DNA of 64,000 nucleotides from an uncultured Clostridia bacterium (lineage in GTDB: Bacteria; Bacillota; Clostridia; Oscillospirales; Ruminococcaceae), in the NCBI GenBank assembly GCA_947625155.1, contig CANQNG010000006.1:50052-114051 (forward strand). The letters are read 5' to 3'. The translations under genes were made by a program, and so were the position numbers. Under the pieces are notes generated by a model that worked only from the letters and a program-made list of their open reading frames with translations, ran no database searches and had not been told where the DNA came from. Of the stretch, positions 58,830 to 64,000 are shown piece after piece (position 1 is the first letter of the stretch; each line of letters starts with the position of its first letter).

Positions 58830-60470
58830 ATGCGAAAGTATTTGCGCCTAATGGCAGTCCTGCTGCTCTGCGGACTGCTGTCCCTGCTGACCGGCTGTTT
58901 CGGGCGGGAACAGACCGGTGAGGGTTATCTGTTCACGATCGCCCTGCCGGGCAGTCCGGAATGCCTTGACCCCCAGTTTACAGAAAACGCCAACGCCGCC
59001 GCCATCCTCCCGAATATGTTGGAGGGGCTGATGCGGCTGGACGAAAACGGCGAGCCTGTTCCTGCCGAAGCGGAGGAGTATACCATTTCCGAGGACGGGC
59101 TGCGGTATATGTTCACGCTCCGGCAGGACTGCTACTGGCACGGCAAGGACACGGACGAGGACAGACCGGAACGTGTGACCTCACGGGATTATGTGTTTGC
59201 GTTCCAGCGGCTGCTTGACCCGGCAATGCGTTCGCCGTATGCGGAAGATTATTCCTGTATCAAAAATGCCGTGCCTATCATGGCTGGCATTGCCAGACCG
59301 GAAACGCTCGGCGTGACTGCACCGGACGGGAACACGGTCATTTTTGAGCTGGAAGCGCCCGAACCGGATTTTCTGCTCCTCCTGACCCGGAACTGCGCCG
59401 TACCCTGCAATGAGGCATTTTTCGAGAGCACCAAAGGCAGATACGGACTGGATGAGAATACCGTGCTGTGCAACGGGGCATTCTATCTGACGAAATGGAA
59501 CTACGACCGCTACAGTACGGGGAATTTCATCACCATGCGGAAGAATGCCCTCTATTACGATAAAGAGGCAGTCGCACCGAGCAGTCTGCAATTTGACATT
59601 CTGTCCTCCCGGAGCGAAGCGGAGACTGCCTTTGCGGAGGGGAATGCAGATGTGCTGCTCACGGATACCAGCCCGGACTACTTCCTGCACGGCAAAAACT
59701 GCACCATACAGACAAACGGTGTGCGCACCATGGGCTTGATCTTCAACCCGGACAACACCCTCCTGCAAAATACCGACCTCCGGCAGGCGCTTGCCTATGG
59801 CATCGACCGGGCTGCCCTTGCGGAGATCGTCAGCGGTGATGTAACACCGGCTTACGGGGCGATCCCGCCGGCAGTCACGCTGCTGGGGCGATCCTACCGG
59901 GAATTATATGCCGACGAACCGCTTTCTTTGCCCTATGATCCGACCAAGGCGACCGAATGCTTCTGCGATGCCGCTGCCGTTCTGCGCCTTGGTGCCATGA
60001 ACACCATGCAGATCATGATCCCGAGTAATTTAGTGGACACGGATGCCATGCTTGCCGTTTGCCAGAGGTGGCAGGATCTGTTCGGCTACTATATCGGCAT
60101 CGAGACTGTCTCCCCGGAAGAATACGACCGCCGCATCGCCGGGGGCGAGTACAGCATTGCACTCTACAGCTTTCAGCCGGAACAGGACGGCTGCTATGAG
60201 GCGCTGAAAGGCTTCGCCGACAAGAGCGAACTGCTCGGCTTGGAAAGCGAGACATTCACCTCCCTGCTGAATGAGCTGGACACGGTGCAGCAGCTTTCGG
60301 ATACGGTGGAACTGTCCGGACAGGCGGAACAGGCACTGCTGGACACCTGCTGCTTTATCCCGCTGTTCTATAAGAACACCTATCTGGTCTATACGGCAGA
60401 CAATACGGACATCCTTTGCGATCCTTTTTCCGGAACGCTGTATCTCCGGGAGGCAAAGCATTTCACCTGA
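58830..60470 (+). CDS. peptide ABC transporter substrate-binding lipoprotein (SBP family 5)
   Basis: A 546-residue OppA/DppA-like lipoprotein: signal with LLTGC, lipidated C23; LDPQFTENANAAAILPNMLEGL near the N-terminus, SRDYVFAFQRLLDP, and the conserved NTDLRQALAYGIDRAAL. Binds oligopeptides outside the cell for an ABC importer. No permease or ATPase genes are next to it, so it is an orphan that must share a transporter or have a sensing role. AAGGAGA SD. Confidence 0.9.
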   Translation: MRKYLRLMAVLLLCGLLSLLTGCFGREQTGEGYLFTIALPGSPECLDPQFTENANAAAILPNMLEGLMRLDENGEPVPAEAEEYTISEDGLRYMFTLRQDCYWHGKDTDEDRPERVTSRDYVFAFQRLLDPAMRSPYAEDYSCIKNAVPIMAGIARPETLGVTAPDGNTVIFELEAPEPDFLLLLTRNCAVPCNEAFFESTKGRYGLDENTVLCNGAFYLTKWNYDRYSTGNFITMRKNALYYDKEAVAPSSLQFDILSSRSEAETAFAEGNADVLLTDTSPDYFLHGKNCTIQTNGVRTMGLIFNPDNTLLQNTDLRQALAYGIDRAALAEIVSGDVTPAYGAIPPAVTLLGRSYRELYADEPLSLPYDPTKATECFCDAAAVLRLGAMNTMQIMIPSNLVDTDAMLAVCQRWQDLFGYYIGIETVSPEEYDRRIAGGEYSIALYSFQPEQDGCYEALKGFADKSELLGLESETFTSLLNELDTVQQLSDTVELSGQAEQALLDTCCFIPLFYKNTYLVYTADNTDILCDPFSGTLYLREAKHFT

Positions 60471-60515
60471 GTGTTGCCGTTTCCGGAAAATATCTAAAAA
60501 AATTATATTTTCCTC

Positions 60516-60544
60516 TTGATTTTCTGGCGAAGATGTAGTATAAT
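60516..60544 (+). promoter_or_regulatory. promoter of the DUF1292 gene
   Basis: TTGATT (60516-60521), 17-base spacer, TATAAT (60539-60544). Confidence 0.8.
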
Positions 60545-60559
60545 AGAAGTACAGCAGAT

Positions 60560-60599
60560 GTTCCCCTTACGGGAACGCACGAACCACAGCGCCGTAAGG
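60560..60599 (+). promoter_or_regulatory. leader of DUF1292 with two exclusive hairpins
   Basis: A short hairpin GTTCCC/GGGAAC (60560-60576) competes with a longer pairing CCTTACGG (60565-60572) to CCGTAAGG (60592-60599); both use 60565-60572. The SD AGGAG follows at 60605. Confidence 0.45.
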
Positions 60600-60618
60600 C
60601 AGTTAGGAGCAGGCTACT

Positions 60619-60930
60619 ATGGAAGAATATGATCCTGAAATTTTCACCCTGACCGATGAAGAGGGCGTGGAACGGGAATTTGAACTGATGGATATTATGG
60701 AAGAGAATGGTACTGTGTACTATGCCCTCGTTCCCTATCAGGACGACCCCGATGCCATGCTGGAAGAGGACACGGAGCTGGTCATCCTCAAGGTCGGTGA
60801 GGAAAACGGCGAGGAATTCCTTGCTACCATCGATGACGATGACGAGTACGAACGCATCGGCAATATCTTTATCGACCGCATTTCCAGAATGCTCGAAGAA
60901 GAACTGGACGATGAGGAAGAAGCTGATTAA
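60619..60930 (+). CDS. DUF1292 family protein
   Basis: A 103-residue very acidic protein with FTLTDEEGVEREFELMDIME and YYALVPYQDDPD followed by VILKV, the DUF1292 pattern of Firmicutes. Function unknown; in other species it lies near ruvX/yrrK-type genes, not here. The C-terminus is a run of Glu/Asp. Confidence 0.88.
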   Translation: MEEYDPEIFTLTDEEGVEREFELMDIMEENGTVYYALVPYQDDPDAMLEEDTELVILKVGEENGEEFLATIDDDDEYERIGNIFIDRISRMLEEELDDEEEAD

Positions 60931-60946
60931 ATAAGCCGTTACTGCC

Positions 60947-60974
60947 TTGTTCGGGTAAGTATAGTTATTATAAT
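60947..60974 (+). promoter_or_regulatory. promoter of the 6S-like RNA
   Basis: TTGTTC (60947-60952), 16-base spacer, TATAAT (60969-60974), 16 bases after the DUF1292 stop. Confidence 0.65.
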
Positions 60975-60980
60975 CCAACA

Positions 60981-61184
60981 CTTATTTTCAGGGGATCTGA
61001 TGCTCTGTCTGGGGATTGCAGACCTCCCGTTTCCGGCTTGCTTGGCTCGCCGGATCCGGACGTTGGGAGCGAGAGACTGATAGGCGGATACCCACCTTGC
61101 GGAGACGCTTGGTTTTATACTCTATATGACGGCAAGGCGGTTCAGCCAACAAGAAGACCCCCGGAGTATTCCGGGGGCTTTTTT
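60981..61184 (+). ncRNA. ssrS: probable 6S RNA (SsrS)
   Basis: A roughly 200-base unit between its own promoter and a strong terminator, without an ORF. It contains a CTGATG segment near the 5' end, a long interrupted apical hairpin (CTCCC..TCCGG pairing with CCGGA..GGGAG, 61024-61069), and ACCCACCTTGCGG in the 3' half, which I recognise as the conserved 3' strand of Firmicute 6S RNA. 6S RNA mimics an open promoter and sequesters sigma-A polymerase. I cannot fold it exactly by eye, so the family call is moderate. Confidence 0.55.
61158..61184. terminator. terminator of the 6S-like RNA
   Basis: Perfect 8-bp stem CCCCCGGA/TCCGGGGG (61158-61165, 61170-61177) followed by CTTTTTT. The T run touches the stop codon of the convergent TPR gene. 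Confidence 0.9.
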
Positions 61185-62226
61185 AGTTATGATCTTCTTC
61201 TGCCGCCTTCAGAAGGGCTTTCAGGTCACGTTCGGCATCCTCGTCATGGATGAGTTCCGTCACGACCCGCAGATAGTAGATCGCTTCGTTCCGGCGTTTT
61301 TCGTCCGCCTGTGCCTGCTTGGCGAGTTCCCTTGCCACATACAGTACCTCCTTGCCCGGTCCGTGATAGATCTGGTACTTGGCGAATGCCGCATTGATCA
61401 TTTCACGGGTCGGCGGCACGATCGGCTTGCCGGACAGATGCTCGATATGCCGCAGTTCACCGGGTACTGCTGGGTGGTCGGCAAAATTCAGGCTCTCATA
61501 ATAGAAAGCGACCGCACTCTTGTAGTCCTTTAGGTTCACGCAGTAGAAGCCTAAATTCGCATAACAGCGGCTGATGGCATAGCCGGATGTACAGATCGGC
61601 AGCGTGTCGCAGATCGTTTCGAGCAGGGCATCATTGTCGTTCAGCAGCTTGTATGCCTCTGCCAGTTCAAAGCGGGGGTCTGGGTTCACGGGGTCATAGC
61701 GGATGGCATCTTTCAGGACCGGGATCGCCTCCTGTGTCCGGCGCACCTCCACCAAATTATACGCATGCGCCGTCAGGAACCGTGTGAAGTCAAACGGCGC
61801 TTTCAGGAGCTTCTTGGTGGGGTGGTACAGGAGCTGGTACAAATTGGATTCCAACAGATTGCGGAAGCTGAAAAAACGTGCCGTGTCTGTTTCCGGAAAT
61901 TGCTGTATCACATGCTCATAGAGCTGTTTGGTGAGGGTCAGCGCCTTGGCAGTCTGTCCCTTTTGCATGAGTGCCTCCGCCTCCCGGTAAAACTGGTCGA
62001 GCCGGCGCTCACCGATGTACATGGTCTTCTGCAAATAAGAAAGCTGCTCCTGCGGGAGAAGGGTATAGGCAAGCTTCAGGATCTCTGCCGGGATCTCGCT
62101 CTGGGGATCCTGTGCAGCATATGCCTCCGCCTGCTGCTGTAAATAGACCAGATCCTCCGTCTGTCTGCCGGTCAGGTGACTGCGGAGCTCCTCTATGATC
62201 TGCTTTTTTTCCTGTTCGGTCATCAT
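61183..62226 (-). CDS. TPR-repeat protein
   Basis: A 347-residue soluble helical protein. Helical pairs from about residue 70; clear TPR-like units near VRRTQEAIPVLKDAIRYDPVN, PRFELAEAYKLLNDNDALLE and ISRCYANLGFYCVNLKDYKS. Function unknown. ATG 62226 (followed by a second ATG) is chosen because GGAGGAAAGG lies just upstream; the in-frame ATG at 62301 overlaps the terminator of the next gene. Confidence 0.8.
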   Translation of the reverse strand: MMTEQEKKQIIEELRSHLTGRQTEDLVYLQQQAEAYAAQDPQSEIPAEILKLAYTLLPQEQLSYLQKTMYIGERRLDQFYREAEALMQKGQTAKALTLTKQLYEHVIQQFPETDTARFFSFRNLLESNLYQLLYHPTKKLLKAPFDFTRFLTAHAYNLVEVRRTQEAIPVLKDAIRYDPVNPDPRFELAEAYKLLNDNDALLETICDTLPICTSGYAISRCYANLGFYCVNLKDYKSAVAFYYESLNFADHPAVPGELRHIEHLSGKPIVPPTREMINAAFAKYQIYHGPGKEVLYVARELAKQAQADEKRRNEAIYYLRVVTELIHDEDAERDLKALLKAAEEDHN

Positions 62227-62253
62227 CGTATCCTTTCCTCCAGTTATCAGGAA

Positions 62254-62278
62254 AGCGCCGCCTGTTCGAGGCGGCGCT
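62254..62278 (-). terminator. terminator of the repeat-rich protein gene
   Basis: Perfect 9-bp stem AGCGCCGCC/GGCGGCGCT with a 7-base loop, followed on the minus strand by TTCCTG. The T run is short. Confidence 0.65.
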
Positions 62279-62297
62279 CCCGGAATGTCATATCGCA

Positions 62298-64000
62298 TCA
62301 AAAGCCGTTCTTTGCCAGTTTCTTCTTGAAGTCCTCGTCGATCTTCTCACGGCGCTTCTGGTCACGCTTTTCTTCCTCGGTCATCGGCTTGTCAGAACCG
62401 GACTTAGAACCGCCACGCTTCTTGGAACGGGGCTTGTATTCCACAAAGCCTTCCAACTGCAATTCCGGTTCTTCCTTCTTTTCCTTTTTCTGGAACTGGG
62501 AAGTATCCTCGCCCATGGTGGACAGAATAGCCCCAATGTCATCCATGACCGGAACAGCACCGCCCTGCTGGTCGAAAATGTTCCCCTTGGGTGCAGCGGA
62601 TTTTGCCAGTGCGGAGCGTACCACATCCGGCATTTCTTTCTTGTCCTGATCGACTGTGGAGACGTGGATGCCCTGCAAACTCGGCTGTGCGGGACGCTGC
62701 GGCTGTACGGGCTGCTGCGAAACAGGCTGCGGCTGCATCGGTGCGACCGGCTGCTGCGGGTAGGGCTGCTGCATCGGCTGTGCATAGATCGGTTTTCCGC
62801 TGGCATCATAGCCCATGAACTGCGGCATTACCTGCGGTGCAGCCTGCGGATAGGAATAGATCGGCTTTCCGCTGGCATCGTAGCCCATGAACTGCGGCTG
62901 TACGTACTGCTGCGGCATCATCATGCCGGCTGCTACGCCCATTTGCGGCTGGAATCCCTGCTGTGCGGCAGGCTGTACGGGCTGCTGCACAGGCGGCTGC
63001 ACCATCTGCGGGGCAGGGACAGACCGTGCTGCGGCTGGCTGTGCTGGTGCAGGCTGCGGCACTTCCGGGATCTCCTGTACAGGAGAAAGCTCCGGTATCT
63101 CCACAGCTTCCGGCGCAGGAGCTGGCTCGGGTGCTTCCACAGCTGCAGGCGCAGGGGACAGCTCCGGTACTTCCACGGCTTCGGGCGCAGGGGACAGCTC
63201 CGGTACTTCCACGGCTTCGGGCGCAGGGGACAGTTCCGGTACTTCCACAGTTTCGGGCACAGGGGACAGTTCCGGTACTTCCACGGCTGCGGGAGCAGGT
63301 GTTTTCACAGCTTCGGAACTGCCGCCGCTCAACAGCATATCATCCGCCGAAAGCGGTTCCGGCATCGGCGGAGCAGTTTCTTCCTGCGTACCGCCAAACA
63401 TACGGTCGGCAATGGCATCAAAATCATCCATAGTCGGGCGCTGCGGCATCGGGGCAGGCTCTTCCACCACGGGAGCAGGTCCTTCTGCTGCGGGCTGCGG
63501 TTCAGGTCCAGCAGGTGTTTCCGGTGCGCTGAATTTCGCCATCAGATCGTCCATATCATCTGCCTTGGGTGCTTCAAGCAGCTCGGCAGCTGCGGCGCTT
63601 TCCAATGCAGGGGAAGTATCTTCCGGTGTGCTGAATTTCGCCATCAGCGCATCCATCTCGTCTGTCTCCGGTACAGCAGGTGTTTCCGACACGGCGGAGA
63701 CCTGCGGCTGTGCGGGCGCATTTACGGCAAACTGTGCCATAATATCGTCCATCCCTGCGATCGGAGAAGCCGGAGCAGGTGTTTCCTGCACGGGAGCAGG
63801 TGCGGGCTTCGGGTCTGAGCTGACGGCGGGTACACTGCCCGGAACGGCAAATTGTGCCATGATGTCGTCCATCCCTGCGATCGGAGAAGCCGGAGCAGGT
63901 GTTTCCTGTACGGGAGCAGGTGTGGGCTTCGGGTCTGAGCTGACGGCGGGTACACTGCCCGGAACGGCAAATTGTGCCATGATGTCGTCCATCCCTGCGA
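62298..64000 (-). CDS. repeat-rich Pro/Ala/Glu protein with repeated MDDIMAQF motif, N-terminus outside window
   Basis: At least 567 residues are visible and the frame continues past the edge, where another repeat begins. From the N-terminal side: near-identical 40-residue repeats containing MDDIMAQFAVPGS, then MDDIMAQFAVNAP, MDALMAKFSTPED and MDDLMAKFSAPET; MDDFDAIADRMF; a run of 12-residue VEVPELSPAPEA repeats; a Gln/Pro-rich part with two QFMGYDASGKPIY copies; MDDIGAILSTM; and a strongly basic C-terminal tail (KPMTEEEKRDQKRREKIDED). No membrane segment or enzyme domain. It looks like a cytoplasmic scaffold or adaptor with repeated short binding motifs. Confidence 0.78.
   Translation of the reverse strand, partial: AGMDDIMAQFAVPGSVPAVSSDPKPTPAPVQETPAPASPIAGMDDIMAQFAVPGSVPAVSSDPKPAPAPVQETPAPASPIAGMDDIMAQFAVNAPAQPQVSAVSETPAVPETDEMDALMAKFSTPEDTSPALESAAAAELLEAPKADDMDDLMAKFSAPETPAGPEPQPAAEGPAPVVEEPAPMPQRPTMDDFDAIADRMFGGTQEETAPPMPEPLSADDMLLSGGSSEAVKTPAPAAVEVPELSPVPETVEVPELSPAPEAVEVPELSPAPEAVEVPELSPAPAAVEAPEPAPAPEAVEIPELSPVQEIPEVPQPAPAQPAAARSVPAPQMVQPPVQQPVQPAAQQGFQPQMGVAAGMMMPQQYVQPQFMGYDASGKPIYSYPQAAPQVMPQFMGYDASGKPIYAQPMQQPYPQQPVAPMQPQPVSQQPVQPQRPAQPSLQGIHVSTVDQDKKEMPDVVRSALAKSAAPKGNIFDQQGGAVPVMDDIGAILSTMGEDTSQFQKKEKKEEPELQLEGFVEYKPRSKKRGGSKSGSDKPMTEEEKRDQKRREKIDEDFKKKLAKNGF
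63130..63295. repeat. 36-bp tandem repeats inside the repeat-rich gene
   Basis: About four and a half units of 36 bp, encoding VEVPELSPAPEA, with small differences between units. Confidence 0.8.
63741..64000. repeat. 120-bp tandem repeats at the right edge
   Basis: Two full, nearly identical units plus the start of a third (63741-63860, 63861-63980, then onward), encoding the 40-residue MDDIMAQF repeat. Copies differ at only a few bases, and the array continues beyond the window. Confidence 0.9.

Noticed and set aside
62664..63818. Plus-strand ORF of 384 codons rich in Arg/Cys/His
   Set aside because: Antisense of the repeat-rich minus-strand gene; its apparent repeats come from the same DNA repeats and there is no SD.
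63130..64000. Possible CRISPR array from regular repeats
   Set aside because: The 36-bp and 120-bp units are contiguous, in frame and without unique spacers.

Overview
The window reads as one contiguous chromosomal segment of a Gram-positive anaerobic clostridium, most likely a Ruminococcus-like member of the Oscillospiraceae. The reasons are a Bacillus/Clostridia gene set (ricT, holB and darA together; spoVG; a BofA-like gene; LCP, YfhO, MoxR/DUF58/transglutaminase envelope genes), a secreted dockerin protein, many TTGACA-N17-TATAAT promoters in AT-rich gaps between GC-richer genes, and strong SD sequences. Almost everything is core or lineage-conserved; no phage, IS element, CRISPR array, tRNA or rRNA gene was seen.

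Layout. 1-1645 (minus): ricT (cut by the window edge), holB, darA. 1646-2265: a gap holding a promoter/terminator-bounded candidate RNA. 2266-5204 (plus): a two-gene polysaccharide-type ABC exporter, a palindromic repeat, and an EAL phosphodiesterase. 5255-19597 (minus): aspS, hisS, mgsA, minD, mrdA, mreD, mreC, mreB, DUF4321, dut, a U32 protease, zapA, lexA, murC, that is, cell shape, division and wall synthesis with tRNA charging. 19749-25032: spoVG, a Nudix hydrolase, YfhO, a phosphoesterase, and four small clostridial genes ending in a BofA homologue. 25103-28281 (minus): rplL, rplJ with an L10 leader, and a YtrA-like regulator with its ABC transporter. 28431-35479 (minus): a dockerin protein, then tyrA, a large membrane protein, proA, proB, a hydroxyacid dehydrogenase and a membrane protein. 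35715-43074 (plus): a parvulin-type foldase, nth, secA, a methyltransferase, a zinc-ribbon protein and hslO. 43071-55444 (minus): tspO, a thiol-type ArsC/Spx protein, prmA, the transglutaminase/DUF58/MoxR trio, a TPM lipoprotein, an LCP ligase, a protein that looks like a degenerate P-type ATPase, rlmB and a small membrane protein. 55445-55768: a gap with a cluster of DnaA-box-like sites. 55769-58633 (minus): a DHHW lipoprotein and two type IV pilin-like genes. 58830-61184 (plus): an orphan peptide-binding lipoprotein, a DUF1292 gene and a probable 6S RNA. 61183-64000 (minus): a TPR protein and a repeat-rich proline/alanine protein cut by the window edge.

The genes fit together mainly around the envelope: precursor synthesis (MurC), elongation (MreBCD/PBP2), secretion (SecA, foldase), surface polymer attachment (LCP, YfhO, ABC exporter) and surface proteins (lipoproteins, pilins, dockerin). 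Second-messenger signalling is present as a c-di-AMP receptor (DarA) and a c-di-GMP phosphodiesterase.

The least explained items are the pseudo-P-type ATPase (51878-54316), the TTTTCCACA cluster (55514-55729), the structured RNA candidate (about 1756-2034), a dispersed palindromic repeat with compensating stems (3806-3930 and 43626-43710), and the repeat-motif protein at the right edge.
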